From: Hymenobacter cheonanensis | GTDB lineage: Bacteria; Bacteroidota; Bacteroidia; Cytophagales; Hymenobacteraceae | Direction of reading: 5' to 3' | Assembly (NCBI RefSeq): GCF_030581075.1 | Contig: NZ_JAUQSW010000003.1 | Span: 248,001-312,000 of the forward strand | Length of the DNA: 64,000 nt | Notes under the pieces: generated by a model | What the model was told of the DNA's origin: nothing | Database searches by the model: none | The model's input: only the letters and a program-made list of their open reading frames with translations | In this document: in pieces, positions 16,335-26,239 of the stretch | Numbering within the stretch: position 1 is the stretch's first letter | How the letters are laid out: each line of letters starts with the position of its first letter | Made by a program: the position numbers and the translations under genes

Positions 16335-16958
16335 CTAGGGCTCTACTACTACCTCCTGGCTGACGCAGTTGCTGGCGGCGCACGAGCCGGGGCCGTAGCC
16401 GCGCAGGCTCATGCGCACGGCAAAGCGGCCGGCCTTGCGAAACGTGTGCTCGGCGCGGCGCCCCTGCTGGGTGTAGCCATCGCGAAAGTCCCACACCACT
16501 ACTACCGACTGGCAGTCGGGCAGGACCGAATCGAGCGCATCGAAAGTCACGGGCTGGCCCACGCGGGCTTTCAGGGTGGGCCCCACGCTGAAATTGAGCA
16601 CTGGCTTGCGCGTAAGGTCTACGTCGAAGGTGCGCTCGGCGCGGCGCACTTCGCCGGTGGCGGGCACGGCCACGTCGAGCGTTACCTTGTAGTGGTCGCG
16701 CGTTTTGTAGCAGTGCGTGATGGTGAGGCCCGTGAGAGTGGTGCCATCGCCCATATTCCAGCGGTATTCGAGGTTGCCGGCGCCGGGGTCTACCGAGCGG
16801 CTGGCATCAAAATCGACGCACAGCTCGGCGGGCTGCACCGGGCCGCAGTCTACCACGCTAGGGTCGGCCGCCGGGTACTGGGCGTGGGCCACGATGGGCA
16901 GGGCGAGGGCCGCGGCCAGGCCCAGGGCCGCCCGTAAAAAAGTAGAAAGTATGCGCAC
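16335..16958 (-). CDS. Secreted PKD-domain protein
   Basis: A 207-residue secreted protein. A signal peptide (ILSTFLRAALGLAAALALPIVAHAQ) is followed by two immunoglobulin-like PKD domains. The first spans about residues 35-120 and includes VDFDASRSVDPGAGNLEYRWNMGDG. The second spans about 130-205 and includes VTFDALDSVLPDCQSVVVVWDFRDG and AEHTFRKAGRFAVRMSL; the WxxxDG/WDFxDG motifs are diagnostic. Four Cys residues may form disulphides. No ATG is available: the frame begins with TTG at 16961 or, more likely, GTG at 16958. There is no T9SS sorting domain, so it may stay periplasmic or be released. Confidence 0.75.
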   Translation of the reverse strand: MRILSTFLRAALGLAAALALPIVAHAQYPAADPSVVDCGPVQPAELCVDFDASRSVDPGAGNLEYRWNMGDGTTLTGLTITHCYKTRDHYKVTLDVAVPATGEVRRAERTFDVDLTRKPVLNFSVGPTLKARVGQPVTFDALDSVLPDCQSVVVVWDFRDGYTQQGRRAEHTFRKAGRFAVRMSLRGYGPGSCAASNCVSQEVVVEP

Positions 16959-17007
16959 CAAAAAGTGAGTTAGCGTAGAAAAAGGAGAAGCACCCAGCTC
17001 GCAGGCG

Positions 17008-17766
17008 CTACAGCTTGTTGAGGCGCTGAAGCAGGCCGCGCATGTACGTTTGGCCGATGGGGATATACTTCTCCTTTAGCAGCAAGGAGTTGTCTTCCAG
17101 CGCTTGCACGTAGTCGATGTTAATGATGAACGAGCGGTGCACCCGCACGAAGCGCTGCGGCGGGAATTTCTCCTCAATGGCCCGCATGGTGCTGTACACG
17201 ATGAGCTTGCTGCGGCTCGTAACGAGGTGCACGTAGTCGCCGAGGGCCTCAACGTAAAACACGTCGGCAAAATCGACGCGCACCAGCTTGTTGTCTACCT
17301 TCACGAAGGTGAACTCGGCACTGCTTGCGGGCACTAGGCCGTCGAATTCGGATGGGGCCGTGCGCTGGGTCGTAATGGTTTCCAGCACCTTTTGGGCGGC
17401 CTGCAAAAAGCGTGGGTACGATAACGGCTTGAGCAGATAGTCGGCCACGGCAAACTCGAAAGCCTGCACGGCATACGACCGGCTGCTGGTGATGAGCACT
17501 ACCTGCGGCGGGTTGGGCAGGCTGCGCAGTAGGTCGAGGCCCGACATAATGGGCATTTCTACATCCAGAAACAACACATCGAACTCCTGAGTGCGCAGCA
17601 TTTCGGCGGCCTCAATGGCGCTGCCGCACGCCGCGGCTGCGGCCAGAAAGGGGGTATTACCGATGCAGGTGCGTACGATTTGTACTGACATGGGGTCGTC
17701 GTCGACCACAAGGCAGCGTAGCGGCGTAGTGATAGTAGGGCTGAGTTCAGGAGTAGAATAAGGCAT
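17008..17766 (-). CDS. LytTR-family response regulator
   Basis: A 252-residue response regulator. The receiver domain (residues about 17-135) has the acidic pocket VDDDP at 21-25, phospho-acceptor Asp68 in VLFLDVEMPIMSG, the Thr/Ser switch VVLITSS, and the conserved Lys in YLLKPL. The LytTR DNA-binding domain (about 155-252) has the typical FVKVDNKLVRVDFADVFYVEALGDYVHL and FVRVHRSFIINIDYVQ. It lies next to the giant hybrid sensor, but that protein carries its own receiver and Hpt domains, so the pairing is only suggested by position. A LytS-type kinase could equally be elsewhere. Confidence 0.93.
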   Translation of the reverse strand: MPYSTPELSPTITTPLRCLVVDDDPMSVQIVRTCIGNTPFLAAAAACGSAIEAAEMLRTQEFDVLFLDVEMPIMSGLDLLRSLPNPPQVVLITSSRSYAVQAFEFAVADYLLKPLSYPRFLQAAQKVLETITTQRTAPSEFDGLVPASSAEFTFVKVDNKLVRVDFADVFYVEALGDYVHLVTSRSKLIVYSTMRAIEEKFPPQRFVRVHRSFIINIDYVQALEDNSLLLKEKYIPIGQTYMRGLLQRLNKL

Positions 17767-17893
17767 AGCGTAACGTTAAAATACAAGTAAGTAGTCCAGG
17801 CAAATGTAGGGCTTAGGCAGACAATAAAGCATGGGTATTTTCTGAAATGACGGCTAAATAATGTGAGCGATAGGTTGGCGCTAGCCGGATGCC

Positions 17894-20800
17894 TCAGGCC
17901 CGCTCCTGCAACTGCGGGTAAAGCTGGCTAAGCTGCTGCTGCACAGTCTGCAACAAGGGTTCGCAGTAGGGGCAGCCGGGCAGGCGCGCGCTACGCTCCA
18001 GCTCGTCGAGCTGGGCGTGCAGGCCGGGCACGCCAAAGTAGGCCACCTGCCCCTTTAGCTTGTGGGCCGTGGCAGCCACCGTGGGCGGGTCGTGGGGGTA
18101 GGCGGCGGCCAGCACCTGCTCCAGGGCCGGGGCTTCGGTGAGGAAGGTGTTAACAATCTGGCTGATGAAGCCGGCATTGCCGCCGGCCAGCTCTTCCAGC
18201 TGCTGCCAGCTGGGGTGCAGCCCCGGGGGCTTGCTGGGGGGCGGCGGGGCGGCCGGGGCGGGCGCGGGGCGGCCGGGCGCCGCCTCGGCCGCCAGCCGGC
18301 CCGTGAAGTGGGCTAGCCGGGCATAGAGCGCGGCCGGCTCGAAGGGCTTGGCCAGAATGTCGTTCATGCCGGCGGCCAGGGCCAGGCTGCGGTCTTCGGG
18401 CAGCACCGAGGCCGTGAGGCCGATAATGGGCAGCTGGGCCAGGTCGGGGTGGTGCTGGCGCAGGGCGCGGGTGGCGGCGTAGCCATCCAGCTCGGGCATC
18501 TGCACATCCATAAGCACGGCGTCGAAGGGCGCGGGGGCAGCTAGCACCTGCTCCACGGCCAGGCGGCCGTTGTCGGCAATGGTGACGTGCACATTCCACT
18601 TTTCCAGGGTTTTACGCACTACCAGTTGGTTGAGGCTATTGTCTTCGGCCACGAGCACGCGCAGGGCTGGCTCGAAGGGCGGCAGCGGGCCGGCCAGGGC
18701 GCCGGGGCTGGCCTGGCTGGCCTCGGCCACGGGGTAAGTAAGCTCGAAGGCAAACGTGGAGCCCACGCCTTCTGCGCTGCGCACGCCCAGTTGGCCGCCG
18801 TGCAGCTGCACCAGGTTGCGGGCAATGCTCAGGCCCAGGCCCGTGCCGCCAAACTCGCGGGTGGTGCTGGCATTGGCCTGCGAAAAATCTTCGAAAATGG
18901 CCGCCAGCTTGTTGTTCGGAATGCCGATGCCCGTGTCCTGCACCTCGAAGCGCAGCGCCACGTGGCCGGGCGCAGCGGCCGGGCCCGGGGCTAGCCCCAG
19001 GCGCACCGATACGCCGCCCTGGCGGGTGAATTTGAGGGCGTTGCTGACGAGGTTGACGAGTACCTGCTGCAGGCGCACGGGGTCGCCCAGCACGGCCTCG
19101 GGCACGCCCTCGGCCACGTCTACGCGCAGGCTTAGGCCCTTGCTATCGGCGGCGTAGCGAAACAGCGTGCTGAGCCCGCGCACGGCCTCGGGCAGCCGGA
19201 AGGCCACCTGCTCAAGCGTCAGCTTGCCCGCCTCCATCTTCGACGAGTCGAGGATGTCGTTGAGAATAACCAGCAAATTTTGCGAAGAGGAGCCGATGGC
19301 CGTGAGGTACTCGTGCTGCTCGGTAGTAGTAGGCGTGTGCTGCAGCAGATTGGTAAGACCAATAACGGCATTCATGGGCGTACGGATTTCGTGGCTCATG
19401 TTGGCCAGAAACTGGGCCTTGGCCCGGCGCGAGGCTTCGGCCGCATCGCGGGCCACCAGCAGCTCGGCGTTGATGTGCTCAATGGCGTGGTTTTTCTGGC
19501 GCAGCTCGCTCGTGCGCTCGCGCACCGTGTGCTCGAGCTGCAGCTTCTGGCGGCGCAGCACGCGCTCGCGGGCGCTCACTACTACCACTACCAGCGCCAC
19601 CACCGCCCCCAGGGCCAGGGCCAGGGCCAGCGGCGTGCGCCACCACGGCGTGGCAATGCCAAAGGTGCACCGGGCCGCCGGCCCCCAGGCGGCGCCCGGC
19701 GCGGTGCGGCGCACCTGCGCCTCCAGCACATACTGGCCGGGGCCGAGGCCCACCAGCTGCGCCTCGCCCAGCGCGCTGGGGTGGCTCCACTCGTCGGCCA
19801 GGCCCCGCAGGCGGTAGCGGTACTGCAGGCCCCCCGCGCCCCCCGGCGCCAGGCTAATGCCCTGGAAGGTAAAGCGGATGCGGTGCGGCCCGGCCGGCAG
19901 CTCGCCCAGCGCGCCCAGCCGGCTTTCGCCATCCACCTCTACCCCGCCGATGGCTAGGGGCGGCGCGGGGGCATGGCCGGGCCGCAGGCGGGCCAGGGTG
20001 GCCAGGTCGAGGCGCAGCTGGCCGGTGCGGGTGCCTACCCAGGCCACGCCCGCGGCCAAGGCCGTAGTAGGCAGGTTGCCCTGGGCCAGCAGGTCGTCGG
20101 GGGCCGTGAGGGGCATGGCTACGTGGCGGTTATCGAGCAGGCTCAGGCCCTGGGGGTGCACCAGCAGCAGGGTGCCGGCCAGCGGCGCGGGCAGGGGCAG
20201 CAGGGCCGTGAGGAAGTCGTTGGGCAGGGTGCCGCTGGCTTTGCCGAGATGCTGCCAGCGGCCGCTGGCCGGCCGGCAGTACAGGCCCTGGCCCTCGGTG
20301 CCCACCCAGATAGTGCCGGCCGCATCTTCGGCCAGGGCGCTGGCGTCGAGGCCAACGGCATTCAGCTTGAGGTAGCTGAAATGCTGCCGCGCCGGCTCCC
20401 AGATGGCTAGCCCCGTGTTGTGGCCGCCCACCCACACGCGGCCAGTATGGTCGGCCAGCAACGCTGTGATGCTGTTGTGCAGCAGACCATTGGCAGTGGT
20501 GAAGTGCTGCACGGCGGGCTGGGGGCTAGCCGGCGACTTATCGGGCAGCAGGTACACGCCATCGGCCGCCGTGCCCACCCACAGGCCCGCGCCCGGCGCG
20601 TAGGCCAGCGCCGTCACGGCCGAGCCCAGGCTTTGGGTAAGGCCCGGAATTGACTGGAATGGCTGGCCTGGTGCAGGCACGGCGTGTACACCGGCCATCG
20701 CAGTGCCGACCCAAAAACCGCCACCCTGGCCTACGGGGCGGGCTAGTAGAGCGGTCGCCGATTCGCCTGGTGGGGGTGGCTGGCGCCAATTGCCGACCAT

Positions 20801-21508
20801 AACCGCCGGGCCCGCATTCCGAAACTGGTAGTAGGGCGAGCCAGTAAAAGTGGCCCACGCTGCCCTTTGCCAGCTCGCTAAAGCAAGGGGCACGCCAGCC
20901 GGGCCCGCGAGCTTGGGCCACAGGCTCAGAAAGCGGTCGGCGTGCAGCCAGAGGCCCTGGCCGGCGGTGCCAAGCCAGGCGTTGCCCTCGCGGTCTTCGA
21001 GCAGGCAGGTGGGCACCACCTCGGGGGGCAGCGCCAGGTGGTAGCGGCGCTGGTAGGCGCCGAGGCGGGCGGTATCGGGCGCAACGGCCCCCAAACGGCC
21101 AGGCGGCGGGCCGCCGGGCAGGCTAGCGGAAGCTGGACGAAAGCCTTGGTTAGCAGCCAGCTGCACCGAGCGGCTGCCCTGGGCGTGGGTGGCCCACAGG
21201 GCCCCGCTGGCGGGGTCTTGCCAGAGGCCGGTTACGAAGTTGTCGGCTAGCCCGTCGCGGGTGGTCAGGGTCACGAAGCGGCTGCCGTCGTAGCGCACCA
21301 GGCCCTCGGCGGTGCCCAGCCAGAGGTAGCCCTGGCGGTCTTGCAGCAGGCAGTAGATAAAGGGCTGGGCTAGCCCCTCGGCCGGCCCAAACTGCCGCAC
21401 AAAGGCCTGCGGCCCCGGGGCGGCGTGCCCCGGCCGTAGCCCCAGCAGCAGGGCCACTACTAAAAGCCCGCCCCAGCGGCGCAGCCCAGAAATAATACAA
21501 GAAAACAC
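17894..21508 (-). CDS. Hybrid two-component sensor kinase with beta-propeller sensor, receiver and Hpt domains
   Basis: A 1204-residue one-protein phosphorelay. After an N-terminal leader, residues about 35-530 carry two-component-regulator propeller repeats (GYLWLGTAEGLVRYDG, GTIWVGTEGQGLY). A Y_Y_Y domain follows (YRYRLRGLADEWSH), then a transmembrane helix near 630 (TPLALALALGAVVALVVVVVS) and a coiled coil. HisKA has His706 in FLANMSHEIRTPMNAVIG. The ATPase has NLVSNALKFT, DTGIGIP and GGTGLGLSI. The receiver has Asp1001 in VLMDVQMPELDG, and the Hpt domain has His1149 in AATAHKLKGQVAYFG. Similar proteins sense polysaccharides, but no polysaccharide-utilisation genes are adjacent. The start is a GTG; no in-frame ATG is near. 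Confidence 0.93.
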   Translation of the reverse strand: MFSCIISGLRRWGGLLVVALLLGLRPGHAAPGPQAFVRQFGPAEGLAQPFIYCLLQDRQGYLWLGTAEGLVRYDGSRFVTLTTRDGLADNFVTGLWQDPASGALWATHAQGSRSVQLAANQGFRPASASLPGGPPPGRLGAVAPDTARLGAYQRRYHLALPPEVVPTCLLEDREGNAWLGTAGQGLWLHADRFLSLWPKLAGPAGVPLALASWQRAAWATFTGSPYYQFRNAGPAVMVGNWRQPPPPGESATALLARPVGQGGGFWVGTAMAGVHAVPAPGQPFQSIPGLTQSLGSAVTALAYAPGAGLWVGTAADGVYLLPDKSPASPQPAVQHFTTANGLLHNSITALLADHTGRVWVGGHNTGLAIWEPARQHFSYLKLNAVGLDASALAEDAAGTIWVGTEGQGLYCRPASGRWQHLGKASGTLPNDFLTALLPLPAPLAGTLLLVHPQGLSLLDNRHVAMPLTAPDDLLAQGNLPTTALAAGVAWVGTRTGQLRLDLATLARLRPGHAPAPPLAIGGVEVDGESRLGALGELPAGPHRIRFTFQGISLAPGGAGGLQYRYRLRGLADEWSHPSALGEAQLVGLGPGQYVLEAQVRRTAPGAAWGPAARCTFGIATPWWRTPLALALALGAVVALVVVVVSARERVLRRQKLQLEHTVRERTSELRQKNHAIEHINAELLVARDAAEASRRAKAQFLANMSHEIRTPMNAVIGLTNLLQHTPTTTEQHEYLTAIGSSSQNLLVILNDILDSSKMEAGKLTLEQVAFRLPEAVRGLSTLFRYAADSKGLSLRVDVAEGVPEAVLGDPVRLQQVLVNLVSNALKFTRQGGVSVRLGLAPGPAAAPGHVALRFEVQDTGIGIPNNKLAAIFEDFSQANASTTREFGGTGLGLSIARNLVQLHGGQLGVRSAEGVGSTFAFELTYPVAEASQASPGALAGPLPPFEPALRVLVAEDNSLNQLVVRKTLEKWNVHVTIADNGRLAVEQVLAAPAPFDAVLMDVQMPELDGYAATRALRQHHPDLAQLPIIGLTASVLPEDRSLALAAGMNDILAKPFEPAALYARLAHFTGRLAAEAAPGRPAPAPAAPPPPSKPPGLHPSWQQLEELAGGNAGFISQIVNTFLTEAPALEQVLAAAYPHDPPTVAATAHKLKGQVAYFGVPGLHAQLDELERSARLPGCPYCEPLLQTVQQQLSQLYPQLQERA

Positions 21509-21672
21509 AGCGATAAAACTAGCGCACCAAAGCCAAAAATGCCCTAGAACGCAAGTTAGCTAGTGGTCCCGGTCGAGGCTAAGTAAATTTGGCCAGCCAG
21601 GGCCTGGACCTCGGTAAAGCCCGTCATATTGCCGGTAAACTACTGGCCCGGCCTGGCGAGCCACGTAAAAGA

Positions 21673-21693
21673 GCCGGGCAACCAGTGCCCGGC
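21673..21693 (-). terminator. Terminator after the T9SS subtilase-like gene
   Basis: GCCGGGCA (21673-21680) pairs with TGCCCGGC (21686-21693) around a five-base loop. Read on the minus strand it is followed by TCTTTTACG. It lies about 32 bp after the stop of the protease gene. Confidence 0.65.
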
Positions 21694-21724
21694 CCTTCCA
21701 CGCCTTGTGCTCAGCTGGCGCCGG

Positions 21725-24700
21725 CTACTCAAACACGATACGCCGTGCGGCGGGCGTGCCACCGGCCGGGGCATACAGCAGGTTGTAGAGGCCCGGGGCC
21801 AAGCCCGGCGGCACGGTGCGCTCGAGGGTAGTGCCGGTTTGCTGCACCTGCTCGTGCCACACTACCCGGCCCAGGTTATCGACCAGGCGCAGGCTCACGG
21901 CGCCCGTGAAGGCGGGCAGCCGCACGCGCAGGCTGCTGCCGGCCGGGGTAGGGTTGGGCCAGGCTTCGAGGCCCACGGCGGCCGCGGCGGTGGTGAGGGC
22001 CAGCAGGTTGCCGCCCACCTGCACATTGTCGATATACAGCGAGTTGCCAAAATTATTATACCCCACAAAGCGCAGCACTACGCTGCGCCCGGCGTAGGGC
22101 GTCAGGTCGATGCGCTCCTGGCGCCAGTCGGCGGCCGAGGTGGGGATGAATAAATAGTCGCGGGTATTGGCGGTGGGCAGCGTGGCCTGGCCTTTGGCGT
22201 AGGGGCGGCCTAGCACGGCCCCGGTGCAGGCATCGGCCACCTGCACAATGAGCGAATCGGCCGATATCTTGGCCGTGTTGCTGTCGGTAAAAGTGGCGTA
22301 GGCCACGTCGAAGAGCAGCGTGGGCAGGCCGACGCCCGTCAGGTTGAGGGCCGGGGTGTACACGGCATCGCGCTCGCCCACGTTGGCATCGAAGGCAAAC
22401 GGCGCCCGTAGCACGTGGCTGCGCACGCCCTGACGGTTGATGGTGGTATCGCGCACGGCCCAGGCGTATTGCCCATCGGGATTCACCAGGGTCCAGCCCG
22501 TGGGCAGGGCTAGCGAGGCGTCGAAATTCTCGGCAAACGGAATGGTTCGGCCCGCCGTCACCTCCACGGGCAGCGAGTAGGTAGTGCTGCCGTAGGCATT
22601 GCTGACTACCAGCGTGGCGGTGTAGGTGCCGGCCGTGGCATACGTGACAGCCCCTGGGCTAGCCACCGTGGCGCTGCCCGGCGAGCCCCCCGGAAAGCTC
22701 CAGGCGTAGGCTGCGGGGCAATAGCTGGCCGTGCTGCTAAACGTGACTACGCCGCCTGGGCACACGCTGGCGCGGCTGGCGGTGGGCACCGCCACCGGCG
22801 CACGGCCGTAGATAAACACCACGCCCGTGTCGGTGCGGGCGGCCGTGCCGTTGGCATTGCTCACGCTCAGCGTCACGCCGTAGTGGCCGGGCGCATTGTA
22901 CACCACCGTGGGGTTGCGCAAGGTAGAGGTGGCCGGCGTGCCGCCGGGAAAAGTCCAGTTCCAGGCCGTAGGCCGCAGGGCCGAAGTATCGCTAAAGGCC
23001 ACCGTGAGGCCCGGGCAGCCCACCGTGGGCACGGCCGTGTACAGCGGAATGGGCGCCGCCACGGTGCTCGTCACGGCAATGTCATCAAAAAGCCGTCCGC
23101 GCTGGCTAGCCACCGCCGCCGAGGCAATGGCCCCGCTGTACTGCTGAAAGCGAATCCGCACATCGTTGCTCAGCGTGAGGCCGTTGGCAGTGGCAAACTG
23201 GCTCAGGTTGACGGTTTTGGTCTGGTACGTGGTGGTGGCGTTGGTGCCCGTCAGGTCCACGAGGCGGTACCAGGTGGTGCCGCCGTCGGCGCTCAGGGCC
23301 ACGCCGTCGGTGTTGCTGCGGGTGCTGAACTGCGTGGGCATGGTCTCGTCGGTTTCGCCGGCCAGCTTACGCTCCCGAAAGGTGAGCTGCAGGCTGGCCC
23401 CGGCGGTGCCGCTCAGGTACCACGTCACCTCATTGAGGCTACGGCTGGCCGACGAGCCGGTAAAAGGCGCATCCAGCACCAGATGGTAAAGGCCCGAGGC
23501 CGGCCCTAGCGTGGTGCGCACCTCCACCCGGCCCGCGCCGGTGCTGTTCACCAGCCAGCTAGGGGGTAGCGCGCCTTTCTCAAGGTCCTGCACGGCGGGG
23601 GGCGCCTGTGCCACCACCGGCCCGTAAATGGCCGTGTAGGCATCGAGCAGCCCCGGCCCGGTGTAGGCATCAGTAGCCGAGGCACCGATGAGGCGCGCCG
23701 AGCCCACCAGGCGGCTATACACCTGGGTCGGCGTGAGGCCCGGGGCTGTTTCGCGCAGCAGCGCCGCTGCCGCCGCCGCGTGCGGAGCCGCCGCCGAAGT
23801 GCCGTAGAAGTTAGGAAAGCCGTTGCTTTCGGTATCGGAGCCGCTGTATTCGGCCCCGAAAAAACTGGTGTCGGTGCCGTCGATAGACGCAATGTCGGGC
23901 TTCTGGCGGTACTCCACGGCGGCTAGCGGCGTGCCCGTGGGCCCAAACAGAAAGGGCATGGCGCCGCCCTTGGAGGTGAAATATTCGGCCGTGCGCTGGT
24001 TGGTGTAGGGCACGGCGGCCACGGCCTGGGCGCTGGCCGCCGCCGGGTGGCCCACAATGGTGGGGCTGCTCGTTTTCCACTCGGTGGCGCCGTAGCTGCC
24101 GTTGTCCACGTATTTTAGGCGGGCCGGGTTGGCGGTGTTGGCCCGGCGCACAACAACGAAATCGAACGCCGTGGTGCTGCTGCTGGATACATCATTGACG
24201 TAATCCAGAATTTCGAGCGGCGTCTGCGACAGCAGGTTATTATCGTCGGAGCGGGCCACCGTATCGGCCGCCACGCCGTTGCGCACGGCAATCAGGTACA
24301 TGTCGAGGTCCGTTTTCACGCCGCTAGCCGTGTAGTAGGGGTCCGACCATTCGAGGGTCGGAAAAAACTCCTGGCCGTTGGTGAGCGTGATGCGTTGCGT
24401 CACGTCGGTAGTCGCGCCCGAAACGTCGAAGTTGAGCCGGGCTGCCGCCTTGCTGCCGATGGTGGCCTGCACAAATTGCGGCGCGTTGTTTTCGTAGCTC
24501 TGGTCGGCCTCGTTGCCAGCCGCCGAGAAGTAGGCCACGCCCCGCTGCGCCACTACCTGGTTGATAGCCTGTGCAATAACGCCATCCTGGTAAAACGGCT
24601 CGCCGAAATAGGCAATGTCATCCACCAGTATCTGGCAGTTGCCCCTGGCCGGGTCGGCCAGCGCCAGCACCTGCTGGGCAAAGTTGCCTTCCCCAAAATA

Positions 24701-25519
24701 CACGCTGCTGAACGCCAGCCCCACGCCCGGCGCCAGGTCGTAGATGAGTTGGCTCATGGCCCGGCCCTCGTCGCTGCCGCCCTGCTCATCGGTCAGGTCT
24801 TGCAGCACCTGCACGCCGGCCGGCAGGTCGCCCGCCGCCACGTCGGCCGCCGCCCCATCCTTTGAGTTAAAGGAGTCGCTCATCACCCCAATGCGCACGC
24901 CCTTGCCCGATACCAGGCCGGGGCGCGTGGCGCGGGCGCGGGCCGCTTCCAGGGCATCGTCGGCCTGGCTCGTTACGCGGCCACCGTGCGTCTGGGGCTT
25001 CAGGGTGGGCAGCACGCCTAGCAGGCCGCGGCCCACCAGCCCCTCAATGCCCTGGCTGCCGGGCGCCAGCTGGCTCAGCGGCAGCAGGCCTTCCACAAAG
25101 TGCAACTCGGGGTAGGCGGCCACCACCTGAAAGCCCCGGCTAGCGAGGCCCGGCAGCAGGGCGTTCACATCCTGCGCCGTAATGCGCACCAGCACCGCCG
25201 AGGTTTCCTTGTTGAATTTTAGGCGCGGAAAATTGGCTCGCAGCGCCGCCGGTGCATCGGGGGTAGTACGCGCCGCCGCGCCCGCCTGCTGGCGGTAGAG
25301 GCGCTGCAACTCGCCGCCCAGGCGCGAGCCGTGGTCGGTGGGCTGGGCCGTGATGAGAGGCGCCTGGGTGTGATTGCCCACCCGGGTGGCCGCCAGGCGG
25401 CGAGCTGTAGGAGCTGGTGCGCCACCCGTTTGGGCCCAGGCAGCTTGGCCTAGGGTAGCCCAGGCTACAAGCCCAGTCGCGGCCAGCCGCCGGTAGGTAG
25501 TAGAAATAGAAAAACTCAT
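21725..25519 (-). CDS. T9SS-secreted subtilase-like protease with PKD domains and an apparent Asp-Glu-Ser triad
   Basis: A 1264-residue secreted protein. A signal peptide (to AWAQ) and pro-region precede the peptidase domain at about residues 205-620. Asp215 lies in GVMSDSF and Ser575 in FYGTSAAAPHAAA, as in S8 subtilases. Where S8 enzymes have GHGT-H the sequence reads GGSDEGRAM, so the usual His is replaced and Glu251 is the likely acid/base. This gives a Ser-Glu-Asp set like that of sedolisins. PKD-like domains (WNWTFPGGTPATSTLRNPTVVYNAPGHYGVTLSV and a second copy) and a lectin-like domain follow. The end (WPNPTPAGSSLRVRLP onward) is a T9SS type A sorting domain. Translation starts at the ATG at 25519. 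Confidence 0.88.
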   Translation of the reverse strand: MSFSISTTYRRLAATGLVAWATLGQAAWAQTGGAPAPTARRLAATRVGNHTQAPLITAQPTDHGSRLGGELQRLYRQQAGAAARTTPDAPAALRANFPRLKFNKETSAVLVRITAQDVNALLPGLASRGFQVVAAYPELHFVEGLLPLSQLAPGSQGIEGLVGRGLLGVLPTLKPQTHGGRVTSQADDALEAARARATRPGLVSGKGVRIGVMSDSFNSKDGAAADVAAGDLPAGVQVLQDLTDEQGGSDEGRAMSQLIYDLAPGVGLAFSSVYFGEGNFAQQVLALADPARGNCQILVDDIAYFGEPFYQDGVIAQAINQVVAQRGVAYFSAAGNEADQSYENNAPQFVQATIGSKAAARLNFDVSGATTDVTQRITLTNGQEFFPTLEWSDPYYTASGVKTDLDMYLIAVRNGVAADTVARSDDNNLLSQTPLEILDYVNDVSSSSTTAFDFVVVRRANTANPARLKYVDNGSYGATEWKTSSPTIVGHPAAASAQAVAAVPYTNQRTAEYFTSKGGAMPFLFGPTGTPLAAVEYRQKPDIASIDGTDTSFFGAEYSGSDTESNGFPNFYGTSAAAPHAAAAAALLRETAPGLTPTQVYSRLVGSARLIGASATDAYTGPGLLDAYTAIYGPVVAQAPPAVQDLEKGALPPSWLVNSTGAGRVEVRTTLGPASGLYHLVLDAPFTGSSASRSLNEVTWYLSGTAGASLQLTFRERKLAGETDETMPTQFSTRSNTDGVALSADGGTTWYRLVDLTGTNATTTYQTKTVNLSQFATANGLTLSNDVRIRFQQYSGAIASAAVASQRGRLFDDIAVTSTVAAPIPLYTAVPTVGCPGLTVAFSDTSALRPTAWNWTFPGGTPATSTLRNPTVVYNAPGHYGVTLSVSNANGTAARTDTGVVFIYGRAPVAVPTASRASVCPGGVVTFSSTASYCPAAYAWSFPGGSPGSATVASPGAVTYATAGTYTATLVVSNAYGSTTYSLPVEVTAGRTIPFAENFDASLALPTGWTLVNPDGQYAWAVRDTTINRQGVRSHVLRAPFAFDANVGERDAVYTPALNLTGVGLPTLLFDVAYATFTDSNTAKISADSLIVQVADACTGAVLGRPYAKGQATLPTANTRDYLFIPTSAADWRQERIDLTPYAGRSVVLRFVGYNNFGNSLYIDNVQVGGNLLALTTAAAAVGLEAWPNPTPAGSSLRVRLPAFTGAVSLRLVDNLGRVVWHEQVQQTGTTLERTVPPGLAPGLYNLLYAPAGGTPAARRIVFE

Positions 25520-25816
25520 GCAAAAAACACGAAAAAGCTAGTGGATAGCCAATTAAAGCAGTAGTACTGCCAACGCGGGGTCCGGCTAAATTAATTCACC
25601 CGATTGCGGCGCTGGGGCCTGTTGCGGGCACTTGCTGGCTTAGTATGGGCCTAACGTCGCCCAGTTCGGTAGTTGAGCCGACCATTGCCGCCGCAAGTGC
25701 CGAGTGAACTGCTGATTAAACTTTTTGCCCGGTTGCCGAATTATAGCAGGCGGCACCCGCTAGGCCGTAATTTTGTACGAGCGGCACGGGTGCCGCGCAC
25801 TTTTATTTATTCAATC

Positions 25817-26239
25817 ATGGCTGTTTACCCCGAATATATGGTAGCCCCCATCCGCCAGGACCTGGTGGAGGCGGGCTTCGAGCAACTGATGTCGCCGCAG
25901 GAAGTAGACGCGGCTCTCGCCGATACCGAAGGCACCGTGCTGGTGGCCGTAAACTCGGTGTGCGGCTGTGCCGCCGCCAAGGCTCGCCCGGCTCTCAAGC
26001 TGGCCCTGGCCAGCGCCGACAAAAAGCCCGGTAAGCTCGTAACCGTTTTTGCCGGCATGGAAACCGACGCCGTCGCCAAAATGCGCGAGCACCTGCTGCC
26101 CTACCCGCCTTCCTCGCCCTGCATCGGCCTCTTCAAGGATGGCGAGCTTGTGCACATGATTGAGCGCTACCACATCGAGGGCTCAGACCTCATGCGCATT
26201 GTGAACAACCTGCAAGGTGCGTTCGAAGAGTACTGCTAA
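25817..26239 (+). CDS. BrxA/BrxB-family bacilliredoxin
   Basis: A 140-residue thioredoxin-fold protein of the bacilliredoxin (former YphP/YqiW) family. In Firmicutes these reduce bacillithiol-protein mixed disulphides; many Bacteroidetes also make bacillithiol. The active site is VNSVCGCAAAKARP, the family's CGC motif near residue 53. YPEYMVAPIRQDLVEAGF at the N-terminus, MREHLLPYPPSSPCIGLFKDGELVHMIERYHIEG and the terminal Cys are conserved. I start at the ATG at 25817 because the family begins MAxYPEYM; the frame is open 48 codons further with no homology. Its TAA abuts the 81-bp inverted repeat, which contains its likely terminator. Confidence 0.93.
   Translation: MAVYPEYMVAPIRQDLVEAGFEQLMSPQEVDAALADTEGTVLVAVNSVCGCAAAKARPALKLALASADKKPGKLVTVFAGMETDAVAKMREHLLPYPPSSPCIGLFKDGELVHMIERYHIEGSDLMRIVNNLQGAFEEYC

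Noticed and set aside
19280..19957. 225-codon plus-strand ORF opposite the hybrid sensor
   Set aside because: Arg/His/Gln/Ala-rich antisense shadow across the kinase and Y_Y_Y regions.
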